Shown here: in pieces, positions 23,431-34,570 of the stretch | How positions within the stretch are numbered: position 1 is the stretch's first letter | Layout of the letters: each line of letters begins with the position of its first letter | Assembly: GCA_026125665.1 (NCBI GenBank) | Contig: JAHCKS010000017.1 | Location: 1-49,773 of the forward strand | Source: Rubrivivax sp. | GTDB taxonomy: Bacteria; Pseudomonadota; Gammaproteobacteria; Burkholderiales; Burkholderiaceae_C | Length of the DNA stretch: 49,773 nucleotides | Direction: 5' to 3' | Position numbers and translations under genes: made by a program | Notes under the pieces: model-generated | Told to the model about the DNA's origin: nothing | The model's database searches: none | What the model saw: the letters and a program-made list of their open reading frames with translations, nothing else

Positions 23431-24927
23431 ATGCATTGGCCGCGCCGGCTTCTGAACCGCCTTGCGGAACTGCGCAAGGAGGCAGCCGACACGGTGGGCG
23501 CGCATGGCGAGCAGGCGCCCCCGCTGCGGCGCCTGCTTGGCGAGCTGGCGGTCTCGCATCCGTGGATCGACCGCGGCGTCGTGCTCGGCTTCGCCGCCTT
23601 CACCGGGCTCGCGGTCGTCGCGTTCACCTGGCTGTCCGAGCTGGCCACGCACGGGCACGAGCGGTTGCGCGGGGTGGCTGCGTGGGCGCCCTTGCTGATG
23701 CTGCTGTGGACGCCAGCGCTGACGGTGGCGGTGCTGTGGTGCACGCGCCGCTTCGCGCCGGGCGCGATCGGCTCCGGCATCCCGCAGGTGATGCGTGCGG
23801 TCGAGGACGACATCACGCCGGCGCAGCGGCGATGGCTCGTCTCGCCCGTGCTGTCGCTGCAGAAGATCGGCCTCGTGTCCGCCGGCCTCTTGGCCGGCCT
23901 GTCGATCGGCCGCGAAGGGCCCACGGTGCAGGTGGGCGCCGGGCTGATGGTCGGGGCGCGGCGGTGGCTCTCGCCGAGCTCGCGCATCGACGAGCACGAC
24001 CTGATGGTCGCCGGCGCCGCCGCCGGCATCGCCGCGGCGTTCAACACGCCGCTGGGCGGCATCGTCTTCGGCCTGGAGCAGCTGACGCGCCGGCGCGGCC
24101 TGCAGCACAGCACGCTGGTCATCGCCGCCATCGTGCTGGCCGGCCTCGTCGCGGTGGCGTTCTTCGGCAGCTCGGCCTACTTCGGGCGGCTGCCGGTGCA
24201 GACGCTGTCGTGGTCGCTGCTGGCGCCCGGCCTGATGGTGGCGCTGGTGAGCGGCCTGGCCGGCGGCCTCTTCGCGCGGCTGATGGTCGCCTCGGCCGAA
24301 GCCGGCACCGACCGCCTGCAGCGCTGGCGCGCGTCGTACCCGTTCCGCTTCGCCGCCGCGTGCGCAGCCGCCGTGGCGCTGATCGGCCTCGTCACCGGCG
24401 GCCAGACGGCCGGCGCCGGCTACGCGCCGACGCGCGGCCTGCTCGAAGGCCAGGCCGACCTGCCCGGCGTCTACACGGTGCTGAAGTTCTGCGCCACCTG
24501 GCTGTCGGCCTGGACCGGCGTGCCGGCAGGCGCGTTCGCGCCGTCGCTGGCCATCGGCGCGGGCATCGGCCACGACGTGGCCACGCTGGCCGACGTCGGC
24601 CGCGACGCGGCGATCCCGCTGATCGCGCTCGGCATGGCCGGCTTCCTGGCGGCGACGACACAGGCGCCGATCACCGCCTTCATCATCGTCATGGAGATGG
24701 TGTCGGGGCACGCGATGGTGCTCAGCCTGATGGCCTGCACGATGGTGGCCGCAGGCGTTTCGCGGCTCGTCTCGGCGCCGATGTACGACGGCTTGGCGGC
24801 GCTGCTGCCGGTGTCCGGGGCGGCACCGGCGGGCGCCCCCGAGACGCCGACGGCGGGCGCAGGCACACCGGCCGGCGACGCCGCGCCGCCGGGCGACGAT
24901 GCCCCGCCACCAGTCGCTCCGCGGTGA
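23431..24927 (+). CDS. ClC-family chloride/halide transporter
   Basis: 498 aa inner-membrane protein with the ClC fold. Anion-site motifs are GSGIP (Ser115), GREGP (external gating Glu162) and GAFAPSLAIG; Tyr452 in APMYDGL matches the central Tyr. With the offset set by Glu148 of the E. coli protein, the internal proton glutamate (Glu203) is Gln217, so tight H+ coupling may be lost. GREGP rather than GREGT argues against a fluoride-specific type. The last ~45 residues are an Ala/Pro/Gly-rich tail without a CBS domain. ATG 23431 is preferred over ATG 23407, which would put the start upstream of the -10. It is divergent from the reductive dehalogenase, which suggests a role in halide export. 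Confidence 0.9.
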   Translation: MHWPRRLLNRLAELRKEAADTVGAHGEQAPPLRRLLGELAVSHPWIDRGVVLGFAAFTGLAVVAFTWLSELATHGHERLRGVAAWAPLLMLLWTPALTVAVLWCTRRFAPGAIGSGIPQVMRAVEDDITPAQRRWLVSPVLSLQKIGLVSAGLLAGLSIGREGPTVQVGAGLMVGARRWLSPSSRIDEHDLMVAGAAAGIAAAFNTPLGGIVFGLEQLTRRRGLQHSTLVIAAIVLAGLVAVAFFGSSAYFGRLPVQTLSWSLLAPGLMVALVSGLAGGLFARLMVASAEAGTDRLQRWRASYPFRFAAACAAAVALIGLVTGGQTAGAGYAPTRGLLEGQADLPGVYTVLKFCATWLSAWTGVPAGAFAPSLAIGAGIGHDVATLADVGRDAAIPLIALGMAGFLAATTQAPITAFIIVMEMVSGHAMVLSLMACTMVAAGVSRLVSAPMYDGLAALLPVSGAAPAGAPETPTAGAGTPAGDAAPPGDDAPPPVAPR

Positions 24928-25007
24928 TTCCCGAAGGCATCCCCTCGTAGCGGATCGCCAGCATGCTCTGCCGCCGCCGCGCGCGGCGAGCCCTATGGCC
25001 CGCGGCC

Positions 25008-25013
25008 GACAAT
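25008..25013 (+). promoter_or_regulatory. -10 hexamer of the RecQ-like gene (leaderless-type)
   Basis: GACAAT lies 5 nt before the ATG at 25019, with no ribosome-binding site between. Confidence 0.45.
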
Positions 25014-25018
25014 CCGCC

Positions 25019-27082
25019 ATGGGCAGCGCCGAGCACCACCTGCGCCAGGTCCTCGCCGCGATGGCCGGGCCCGCGGCGCAGCCGCGCCCGGACCAGGCCG
25101 CGGCGGTGGCGGCGCTCGTGGAGGAACGCGCCCGCGTACTCGTCGTGCAGGCCACCGGCTGGGGCAAGTCGGCCGTCTACTGGGCCGCGACCGCGGCGCT
25201 GCGCGCCGAGGGCAAAGGGCCGACGCTGGTCGTCTCGCCGCTGCTGGCGCTGATGCGCGACCAGGTCGGCGCCGCGGCGCTGGCCGGGCTGCGCGCGGCC
25301 ACCGTGAACTCCACCAACCTCGACGACTGGGAGGCGGTCTTCGACGACATCGCCGCCGACCGCCTGGACGTGCTGCTCGTTTCGCCCGAGCGCCTGGGCA
25401 ACGCCGGCTTCGCGCGGCGCCTGCCCGGCCTCGTGGCTGCCACGGGGCTCGTCGTCATCGACGAAGCCCACTGCATCTCCGACTGGGGCTTCGATTTCCG
25501 TCCGGATTACCAGCGCCTGGCGAAGACGCTGCTGGGCATCGACGCCGGGACGCCGGTGCTCGCCACCACGGCCACGGCCAACCGGCGCGTGACGCTGGAC
25601 ATCGCCCGCCAGCTCGGCGCGCAGACGCGCACGTTCCGCGGTTCGCTGGCGCGCTCGTCGTTGCGGCTGGCCGTGGTGCCCGGGCTCGGCGCGGTGGAGC
25701 GCCATGCCTGGGTCGCCGACGCGCTGGACGCGTTCGCCGGCTCCGGCATCGTCTACGCCCTCACGGTGGCCGAGGCCGAGCGGCTCGCGGGCTTCCTGCG
25801 CTCCTGCGGCTTCGAGGTGGCGGCCTACCACGGGAGCCTGGAGGCGGCGGCCCGGCAGGCGATCGAGGAAGCGCTGCGCCGCAATGCGCTGAAGGCGGTG
25901 GTGGCGACCTCGGCACTGGGCATGGGCTACGACAAGCCCGACCTCGCGTTCTGCATCCACGTCGGCTCGCCCGCCTCGCCGGTGGCCTACTACCAGCAGG
26001 TGGGCCGGGCGGGCCGCGCGCTGGACGACGCCGTGGCCGTCCTGCTTCCGGCCGAGACCGACGAGCGGATCTGGGCCTGGTTCGCGACCGCCGGTGTGCC
26101 GGACGAGGAACGCGTGGGCAAGATCCTGCGCGCACTGCAGAAGCGGGCGCAGACCCTGCTTGAACTGGAAGACGCCACGTCCATCCGGCGTGGCCGGCTC
26201 GAGGGCCTGCTGAAGATCCTGGCCGTGGAAGAGGTGGTGCAGCGCGACGGCTCGGCCTGGGCGCTCAGCGGCAAGCGGTGGGTCTACGATGCCGAGCGCT
26301 GGCGCTGGCTGGCGCAGGTGCGCGAGCGCGAGGCTGGCCTGATGCGCTCGTTCGCGCGCGGCACGGGCTGCCTGATGCGCTTCCTGCAGGAAGCGCTGGA
26401 CGATCCCGACCCGGGCGACTGCGGCCGCTGCAGCGTGTGCACGGGCCGGCTTCCGGGTCCGGGGGCCAAGCCCGGCGCCGGGCGCGTCGAGGCGGCGCGC
26501 GTCTTCGCCCGCGGGCAGGACGTGGTCATCGAGCCGCGCAAGCTCTGGCCCTCCGGCGGCCAGGTGGGCGGCAGGCGCAAGGGCCGCATCGTCGGCTGCA
26601 GCGCAGGCCGCGCGCTCGCCTTCGCCGACGATCCTGGCTGGGCCGAAGTGCTGCTGCCGCTGTTCGCCGCCGCCGACGCGCCCGCGCCGCGCGAAGTGCT
26701 CGACGGCGTCGTCGCGCTGCTCGGGCGCTGGCGGCGCACGTGGGACGCGAGGCCCGTGGCCGTGGTGCCGATGCCCTCGGCGCAGCATCCGCAACTGATC
26801 CGCTCGGTGGCGTCGCACGTCGCGTCCGTGGGCAGGCTGCCGCTGCTGGACGCACTGCGCCTGACGGGCCCCACGCCGCAGGCCGACGTCGCGTCCGGCG
26901 CCAAGGTGGCGGCGCTGCTCGACGCCCTGTCGCTGCGGCCCGGGGCGAAGGTCCCCGCCGGGCCGCTGCTGCTCGTCGATGCCGGCTACCGCAGCGGCTG
27001 GACGATGACCGTGGCCGCGGCGCTGCTGCGAGAGGCCGGCGCGACGGCGGTGCTGCCGCTGGTGCTGCACCGGCTGCCATGA
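25019..27082 (+). CDS. RecQ-family DNA helicase with C-terminal phosphoribosyltransferase-like domain
   Basis: 687 aa. The superfamily 2 3'-5' helicase core has Walker A ATGWGKS (Lys50), DEAH at 148-151 and the RecQ aromatic-rich loop HCISDWGFDFRPDY just after it; motif VI is QQVGRAGRALDD. The RecQ zinc site is Cys451, 468, 471 and 474. There is no HRDC domain. Residues ~575-687 instead look like a PRTase of the ComF type, with VAVVPMPS and the PRPP-loop-like LLLVDAGYRSGWT (Asp654), in which the second acidic residue of the loop is missing. This layout is known from actinobacterial RecQ-like proteins. It probably acts in DNA repair; what the PRTase part does is unknown. The gene ends near repeat copy C. 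Confidence 0.9.
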   Translation: MGSAEHHLRQVLAAMAGPAAQPRPDQAAAVAALVEERARVLVVQATGWGKSAVYWAATAALRAEGKGPTLVVSPLLALMRDQVGAAALAGLRAATVNSTNLDDWEAVFDDIAADRLDVLLVSPERLGNAGFARRLPGLVAATGLVVIDEAHCISDWGFDFRPDYQRLAKTLLGIDAGTPVLATTATANRRVTLDIARQLGAQTRTFRGSLARSSLRLAVVPGLGAVERHAWVADALDAFAGSGIVYALTVAEAERLAGFLRSCGFEVAAYHGSLEAAARQAIEEALRRNALKAVVATSALGMGYDKPDLAFCIHVGSPASPVAYYQQVGRAGRALDDAVAVLLPAETDERIWAWFATAGVPDEERVGKILRALQKRAQTLLELEDATSIRRGRLEGLLKILAVEEVVQRDGSAWALSGKRWVYDAERWRWLAQVREREAGLMRSFARGTGCLMRFLQEALDDPDPGDCGRCSVCTGRLPGPGAKPGAGRVEAARVFARGQDVVIEPRKLWPSGGQVGGRRKGRIVGCSAGRALAFADDPGWAEVLLPLFAAADAPAPREVLDGVVALLGRWRRTWDARPVAVVPMPSAQHPQLIRSVASHVASVGRLPLLDALRLTGPTPQADVASGAKVAALLDALSLRPGAKVPAGPLLLVDAGYRSGWTMTVAAALLREAGATAVLPLVLHRLP

Positions 27083-27158
27083 CGCCGGATCGCCCGGCGT
27101 GCGCGGGCGTCGCCGGGCGTTTGCCGACGCCGGCCACGTGGCGGCCGCAGGCTCTCGA

Positions 27159-27251
27159 GAAGCTGAACCTTGCTTCATGCGGAGTTCGCGGCGTGCGAGT
27201 CCGAGGCCGCGGGGGGCCGCTCAGGGCATCGGCCGGGCGCGCCGTGATCGT
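27159..27251 (+). repeat. palindromic repeat family, copy C (internal deletion)
   Basis: The left flank and first arm are like copy D, but after CCGCTCAGGGCAT the sequence jumps to CGGCC and the right flank GCGCGCCGTGATCGT. The loop and second arm are gone, as expected from recombination between the two GGCAT sequences present in a full copy. It lies between the 3' ends of the RecQ-like and dehydratase genes. Confidence 0.8.
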
Positions 27252-27311
27252 CATCGTCGTCCGCGAAGGGGTGGCGGGGGCGGCGGTGGCCCGGTTCGGC
27301 GCGGTGGCGAG

Positions 27312-29054
<1,743 letters not shown>

Positions 29055-29181
29055 GGTCGTGAGGGGGGGCGAAGTGCAGTCCGCTAATCTACCGGCTGCC
29101 GGGCCCGCCGCAGCGTGCCGCCGCGCACCGCCGGGTGCCGACGCCAACCGCGTGCAGGCGCCCGGGCGAGACGAGGACACG

Positions 29182-29892
29182 ATGCATCCCCAGACCCTGG
29201 AACGCCTGCGCCACGTCAGCACCGCCACGCTGTGCACGGCGCTGTTCAAGCGCGGCCTGCGCCACCAGTTCATCCAGGACGTGCGGCCGCTCAATCCGAA
29301 CCTGCCGAACATGGTCGGCCCCGCGTTCACGCTGCGCTACATGCCGGCGCGCGAGGACCTGAACCCGATCACCGTGTTCGAGGACCGCGGCCACCCGCAG
29401 CGCAAGGCGGTGGAGACCTGCCCGCCCGGCGCCGTGATGGTCATCGACAGCCGCAAGGACGCGCGCGCCGCGTCGGCCGGCGGCATCCTCGTCAGCCGGC
29501 TGATGAAACGCGGCGCGGCCGGCATCGTCACCGACGGCGGCTTGCGCGACAGCCCCGAGATCGCGAAGCTGCCCTTCCCCGCCTACCACCAGCGGCCGAG
29601 CGCGCCGACCAACCTGACGCTGCACCAGGCGATCGACATCGACGTGCCCATCGGCTGCGGCGACACGCCGGTGTTCCCGGGCGACATCGTCGTCGGCGAC
29701 GCCGAAGGCGTGGTCGTCATCCCCGCGGCGATCGCCGACGCCATCGCCGAGGAGGCCGAGGGCATGACCACCTTCGAGGACTTCGTGCAGGAGAAGGTGA
29801 TGGAGGGGCGCAGCATCCTCGGCCTCTATCCCCCCACCGACGCCGCCACGCGCGAGGAGTTCGCGGCCTGGCGTGCCGCCCGGGGACGCTGA
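29182..29892 (+). CDS. RraA-family protein (4-hydroxy-4-methyl-2-oxoglutarate aldolase-like)
   Basis: 236 aa. The fold is that of RraA and the class II pyruvate aldolase HMG/CHA aldolase. The DGGLRD motif (Arg122-Asp123) carries the metal- and substrate-binding residues of the aldolases, and GDIVVGDAEGVVVIP is the second conserved stretch. Lone RraA regulators of RNase E lack a sugar-acid context; here the gene is divergent from a dehydratase with 127 bp between starts, which fits a 2-keto-acid lyase or a decarboxylase in sugar-acid breakdown. GAGG precedes ATG by 7 nt. Confidence 0.85.
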   Translation: MHPQTLERLRHVSTATLCTALFKRGLRHQFIQDVRPLNPNLPNMVGPAFTLRYMPAREDLNPITVFEDRGHPQRKAVETCPPGAVMVIDSRKDARAASAGGILVSRLMKRGAAGIVTDGGLRDSPEIAKLPFPAYHQRPSAPTNLTLHQAIDIDVPIGCGDTPVFPGDIVVGDAEGVVVIPAAIADAIAEEAEGMTTFEDFVQEKVMEGRSILGLYPPTDAATREEFAAWRAARGR

Positions 29893-29988
29893 GCCGCGCC
29901 GGGCACGGTCGGCCGCGGCGCCTTGCCAGCCGGTCGGGCCACTGGCGGCGCGGCCGGCGCGTGCTCTCGTCGCCGCCGCCCGATCGCT

Positions 29989-32502
29989 TCAGCCACCTTC
30001 GTGCCAGTGCACGAGCGCCAGCTCTGACGGCCATTGCACCCCGGCGTGGTACGGCACCACGCGCGGCGTGAAGTCCCGTGCCGGGCGTGACGTCACCACG
30101 CGGCACGAGCAGACGAACCCGTTGACCGCGCCCTCGATCGCGGCGACGCGCTGCATCGGATACGCGCCGCCGTCGTCGCCCGCGCGCGGCTCGGCGTACA
30201 GCTGCAGCTGCACCGCGTCGGCGGGCAGGTCGCCGAGGTAGAGCTGCACGCGGAACACCCACGCGTCGCCGTCACGCTCGGCCTGCACCGCGCCGATGCG
30301 GACTTCGTGCCAGTGGTGGCGCACGGCGCGGCCCCACTGCATCAGCTCGACGCCCTGAAGGCCACTCTCGGCACTGCGGGCGCGGTAGCGCTGCACCGCC
30401 GGCAGGTAGACATCGTGCACGTACTCGAACAGCATGCGGTTGCTCGAGAACCTGGGGGCCAGCAGCGCCATGCTGGCGCGCATGCGCGCAATCCAGCGGC
30501 GCGGCAGCCCGGAGACATCGCGGTCGTAGAACTCCGGCACCACCTGCTCCTCCAGCAGTCGGTAGAGCTCCTGCGCGTCGCGGGCATCGCCCGCGCCTGC
30601 GTCGTCGCCGATCGCCCAGCCGAGCTCGGGCCGGTAAGCCTCGGCCCACCAGCCGTCCAGCGACGACAGGTTGAGGCCGCCGTTGACCAGCACCTTCATG
30701 CCGCTGGTGCCGCACGCTTCCCAAGGACGGCGCGGCGTGTTGATCCAGACGTCCACGCCCTGCACCAGCTCCTGCGCCAGCGCCATGTCGTAGTCCTCGA
30801 GGAACACGGCGTGCGCACGAACGTCGGCGCGGCGCGTGAACTCGGCCCACCGCCGCACCAGCTCCTGGCCGGCGAGGTCGCGCGGGTGGGCCTTGCCGGC
30901 GACGAGCAGTTGCACCGGCCGCGTGCGGTCGAGCAGCAGGCGCGCCAGCCGCTCGGCATCGTGCAGCAGCAGGTCCGGCCGCTTGTACTCGGTGAAGCGG
31001 CGCGCGAAGCCCAGGGTCAGGGTGTTCGGGTCGAGGACTTCGGCGGCCTGCCCGATGGCCTGACGGTCGGCGCCGCGCTGGCCCAGCTGAGCCGCGAGCC
31101 GGCCGCGCGCATAGCGCACCAGGTCGGCCCGCTGCCCGCCATGGCTGCGCCACAGCGCCTCGTCATCGAGTGCCTGCAGTGCCTGCGGCAGCGCATCGGT
31201 CGCGCCCATCCAGCGCGACTTGCCGCACGCCCGGGTCCACAGCGCGTCCGCGCTCGCGGAGTCCCACGACGGCATGTGCACGCCGTTGGTGATGCAGCCG
31301 ATCGGCACCTCGCGCTCGGGCACCCGCGGGTACAGGGCCTGGAAGATGCCGCGGCTCACGTCGCGGTGCAGGCGGCTGACGGCGTTGATGCTCGCGCAGG
31401 TGCGCGCCGCCAGGTACGCCATGTTGAACGGCTCGTGCTCGCCGCCGCCGGGGGCGCGGCCGAGGGCCAGCAGGTTGCCCGGCTCGATCGCCAGCTCGGC
31501 GGCGTAGTCGCGCCCGTACTGCGCGAGGAGGTCGACCGGGAAGGTATCGAACGCCGCGGCCACCGGGGTGTGCGTCGTGAACACGTTGCCGGCCCGTGTC
31601 GTCCACAGCGCCTCCCAGAAGCTGCGCCTGTGCTGCTGCATGAAGTCGCGTGCACGCTCGATCGTCACCAGCGCCGCATGACCTTCGTTGAGGTGGCACA
31701 CATCGGGGCGCAAGCCGAGCGCGGCGAGCGTGCGCCAGCCGCCGATGCCCAGCACGATCTCCTGCGCCAGCCGGGTCTCCAGGTCGCCCCCATAGAGCTG
31801 GCCGGTGATGCCGCGGTCGGCCGGCGCATTGAGCGGGTCGTTGCTGTCCAGCAGGTACAGCGGCACGCGGCCCACCTGCGCCAGCCACACCTGCAGCCGC
31901 AGCACGCGGCCGGGCAGCGCGACCGGCACCGTCAGCCGCGCGCCATCGGGGCCGTGGACCGGCTGGATCGGCAGGTGGTACGGCACGTTGACCGGGTGCA
32001 GCTCGAGCTGGCGACCGTGCGCGTCGAGCATCTGGCGGAAGTAGCCGGCCTGGTAGAGCAGTCCGACCGCGACCAGCGCAATGCCGAGGTCGCTCGCCGT
32101 CTTCAGATGGTCGCCGGCCAGCACGCCCAGACCGCCGGAGTAGATCGGCAGCGGCTCGCCGATGCCGTACTCCATGCTGAAGTAGGCCATCGTCGGTCGC
32201 GCTGCCGCGCCCTCGGGACAGGCCTGGTCCCACCAGGTCGGAGCCTCAAGGTACGCATCGTGCGCGCGCACGGCGCGCTCGTACTCGGCGCGGAACGCGG
32301 CGTCGCCGGCCAGCGCGTCGAGCCGCTGCGGCGAGACGTTCAGCAGGATCAGCCATGGATTGCGCGTGCGCGCCCACAGGTCGGCATCGAGCGCCGCCCA
32401 CAGCGCGTCGGTCGCGTGGCTCCAGCTCCAGCGCAGGTCCAGCGCAAGCTCGCCCAACCTCGACAGCGTTGCCGGCAGCTCACTCAGCAGCGGATGCTTC
32501 AT
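29989..32502 (-). CDS. glgP: alpha-glucan (glycogen) phosphorylase
   Basis: 837 aa, GT35 family, the bacterial/archaeal alpha-glucan phosphorylase type (alpha-1,4-glucan + Pi to glucose 1-phosphate), with the N-terminal DUF3417-like segment (LGELALDLRWSWSHATDALW). Conserved stretches are AYFSMEYGIGEPLPIYSGGLGVLAGDH, HLNEGHAAL and EACGTSGMKVLVNGG with the pyridoxal-phosphate lysine at Lys603. Cytoplasmic. ATG 32502 has an AGGGA site; the frame remains open upstream into the TRAP permease antisense-free region but has no family features. No glgA, glgB or glgC is next to it. Confidence 0.94.
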   Translation of the reverse strand: MKHPLLSELPATLSRLGELALDLRWSWSHATDALWAALDADLWARTRNPWLILLNVSPQRLDALAGDAAFRAEYERAVRAHDAYLEAPTWWDQACPEGAAARPTMAYFSMEYGIGEPLPIYSGGLGVLAGDHLKTASDLGIALVAVGLLYQAGYFRQMLDAHGRQLELHPVNVPYHLPIQPVHGPDGARLTVPVALPGRVLRLQVWLAQVGRVPLYLLDSNDPLNAPADRGITGQLYGGDLETRLAQEIVLGIGGWRTLAALGLRPDVCHLNEGHAALVTIERARDFMQQHRRSFWEALWTTRAGNVFTTHTPVAAAFDTFPVDLLAQYGRDYAAELAIEPGNLLALGRAPGGGEHEPFNMAYLAARTCASINAVSRLHRDVSRGIFQALYPRVPEREVPIGCITNGVHMPSWDSASADALWTRACGKSRWMGATDALPQALQALDDEALWRSHGGQRADLVRYARGRLAAQLGQRGADRQAIGQAAEVLDPNTLTLGFARRFTEYKRPDLLLHDAERLARLLLDRTRPVQLLVAGKAHPRDLAGQELVRRWAEFTRRADVRAHAVFLEDYDMALAQELVQGVDVWINTPRRPWEACGTSGMKVLVNGGLNLSSLDGWWAEAYRPELGWAIGDDAGAGDARDAQELYRLLEEQVVPEFYDRDVSGLPRRWIARMRASMALLAPRFSSNRMLFEYVHDVYLPAVQRYRARSAESGLQGVELMQWGRAVRHHWHEVRIGAVQAERDGDAWVFRVQLYLGDLPADAVQLQLYAEPRAGDDGGAYPMQRVAAIEGAVNGFVCSCRVVTSRPARDFTPRVVPYHAGVQWPSELALVHWHEGG

Positions 32503-32576
32503 CGCGCGTCCCTGGTCGACGGAACGATCATCATCGCACCGCCGCGGGGCGCAGCTGGAGCAGGCGGGCCAGCCCA

Positions 32577-32608
32577 CCGGGCCGTGTGCCGGGCCGTGTG
32601 CCGGGCCG
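32577..32608 (+). repeat. 12-bp tandem repeat, 2.7 copies
   Basis: The unit CCGGGCCGTGTG occurs at 32577 and 32589 and in part at 32601, in the 146-bp gap upstream of glgP. Confidence 0.8.
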
Positions 32609-32648
32609 ACGGCGACGGATGCCGGCGCCTGCCTCGCGCCAACAGGCC

Positions 32649-34538
32649 CTAGCCCGGCACCTGCGTGGCCGCCTCGCGCCGCGCCGTCGACAGCTGCAGC
32701 ACGATCACCAGGCCCGCGATGCCGAGCCCGGCGAGGTCGGTGATCCAGCCCGGCTTGATCAGCAGCAGCGCCGCGCCGACGAGCAGCGCGCGCTCGAGCA
32801 TGTTGGCCGGCCGCACGAGGTAGCCGAAGAGGCCGCCGGCGAGCAGGATGACGCCGACGATGGCCGACACGGTGGCGTGCAGCGTCGTCAGCCACTGGCC
32901 GCCGATCGTCAGCAGCGCCGGCTCGTAGACGAACATGAACGGCACGATGTAGGCCGGCGCCGCGGCACGCATCGCCGCAAAGCCGCTTGCCCACATGTTC
33001 GCCTTCGCCAGGCCGGCCGCCGCGAACACCGCCAGCGCCACCGGCGGCGTGATGGCCGACAGGATGGCGAAGTAGAACGCGAACATGTGCGCGGCGGGCG
33101 TGACAGCGCCGAGCTTGATGATCGCCGGCACGAGCAGCGACACCATCACGATGTAGGCCGGCGTCGTCGGCATGCCCATGCCGAGCACGATGCCGGCCAT
33201 CGCCGTGAGCACGAGCGCCAGCACGAGCGAGTTCTGCGCCAGCGCGATGACGACCTGCGTGAAGACGATGCCGAGGCCCGTGATCGTCACGCAGCCGATG
33301 ACGATGCCGGCGCAGGCGCAGGCCATGGCCACCGCGAGCGTGTTGCGCGCGCCTTCCTCGAGCGCGCCGAAGACGCTCCTCCAGCCGATGCCGCCGCGCG
33401 TGCTGGCGCGCAGCAGCGCCACCGGCAGGCAGGTGAGCGCTGCCACCAGCGCGCACAGCGGCGCCGAGTAGCCGAGGAACAGGCCGACGAGGATGACGAG
33501 GATCGGGATGAACAGGTGCCCGCGCAGCAGCATCACGTGGCCGAAGCGCGGCAGCTCCTCGCGCGGCACGCCGGCCAGGCGGTAGCGCTTGGCCTCGAAG
33601 TGCACGGCGAAGAACACGGCCACGTAGTACAGCAGCGCCGGGATGGCCGCCCACAGCGCCACCTGCGCGTACGGCACGGCCAGGAACTCGGCCATCACGA
33701 AGGCGGCCGCGCCCATGATCGGCGGCATCAGCTGCCCGCCGGTGGAAGCCACCGACTCCACCGCGGCAGCAAACGGCGGCCGGAAGCCGGTGCGCTTCAT
33801 CAGCGGGATCGTGATCGGCCCGTCGACCATGACATTGGCCACGGCGCTGCCCGACACGGTGCCGAACAGCGACGAACTGACCACCGCCACCTTGCCCGGC
33901 CCGCCCGCCTGGTGGCCGGTAATCGACATCGCGAAGTCCATGAACAGCTGCCCGGTGCCGCTGCGCTCCATGAACGCGCCGAACAGCACGAACAGCATCA
34001 CGTACGAGGCCGACACGCCGAGCGTCGAGCCGAAGATGCCCTCTGTCGAGTAGTACAGCTGCTCGAGCAGCACCGGGAACTTCACCTGCGTGAAGACCGC
34101 GGCGTAGACCATGAAGACCATGGCCGTCAGCGGCAGCGCCAGGCCGATGACGCGCCGCGTGCCTTCCAGGACCACCACGATGGCGATGATCGCGAAGGCA
34201 GTGTTCCACGGCGTCAGGTCGTCGATGTAGATGATGCGGTTGGTCAGGTCCTGGTAGGTGAAGAAGATGTGCAGCACCGCGCCCCAGCCGAGCGCCAGCA
34301 GCGTGAAGTCCCACGCGCGCGCGAGCCGGCCCGCGGTGGCGGCCGGCCGCAGCGGGAAGAGCAGGAAGACGAGCGTCAGCGCGAACAGCAGGTGCGTGCC
34401 GCGGAAGATCATCGCCTCCGGAGGGCCGAAGGCGGCCACGTACATGTGGTACAGCGACATCGCCACGGCGATGCCGCCCGCCACCCAGCGCAGCACCTGG
34501 TGCGCGGGGGCGGTGGCGGTGTTCTCCTCCTGCGCCAC
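32649..34538 (-). CDS. TRAP transporter permease, fused DctQ-DctM type
   Basis: 629 aa very hydrophobic inner-membrane protein. The N-terminal ~130 residues give four helices (small-subunit-like) and the remainder about twelve (large subunit). The large-subunit signature is visible in GTVSGSAVANVMVDGPITIPLMKRTG and TGGQLMPPIMGAAAFVMAEF, and near the end GLGMPTTPAYIVMVSLLVPA. Such fused permeases work with TAXI-type binding proteins and use the Na+ or H+ gradient to import organic acids. The TAXI gene is 32 bp upstream on the same strand, so both form an operon. Confidence 0.94.
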   Translation of the reverse strand: MAQEENTATAPAHQVLRWVAGGIAVAMSLYHMYVAAFGPPEAMIFRGTHLLFALTLVFLLFPLRPAATAGRLARAWDFTLLALGWGAVLHIFFTYQDLTNRIIYIDDLTPWNTAFAIIAIVVVLEGTRRVIGLALPLTAMVFMVYAAVFTQVKFPVLLEQLYYSTEGIFGSTLGVSASYVMLFVLFGAFMERSGTGQLFMDFAMSITGHQAGGPGKVAVVSSSLFGTVSGSAVANVMVDGPITIPLMKRTGFRPPFAAAVESVASTGGQLMPPIMGAAAFVMAEFLAVPYAQVALWAAIPALLYYVAVFFAVHFEAKRYRLAGVPREELPRFGHVMLLRGHLFIPILVILVGLFLGYSAPLCALVAALTCLPVALLRASTRGGIGWRSVFGALEEGARNTLAVAMACACAGIVIGCVTITGLGIVFTQVVIALAQNSLVLALVLTAMAGIVLGMGMPTTPAYIVMVSLLVPAIIKLGAVTPAAHMFAFYFAILSAITPPVALAVFAAAGLAKANMWASGFAAMRAAAPAYIVPFMFVYEPALLTIGGQWLTTLHATVSAIVGVILLAGGLFGYLVRPANMLERALLVGAALLLIKPGWITDLAGLGIAGLVIVLQLSTARREAATQVPG

Positions 34539-34570
34539 GCCGAAGCGGCGGCCGCTGGCGGCGCGTCAGG

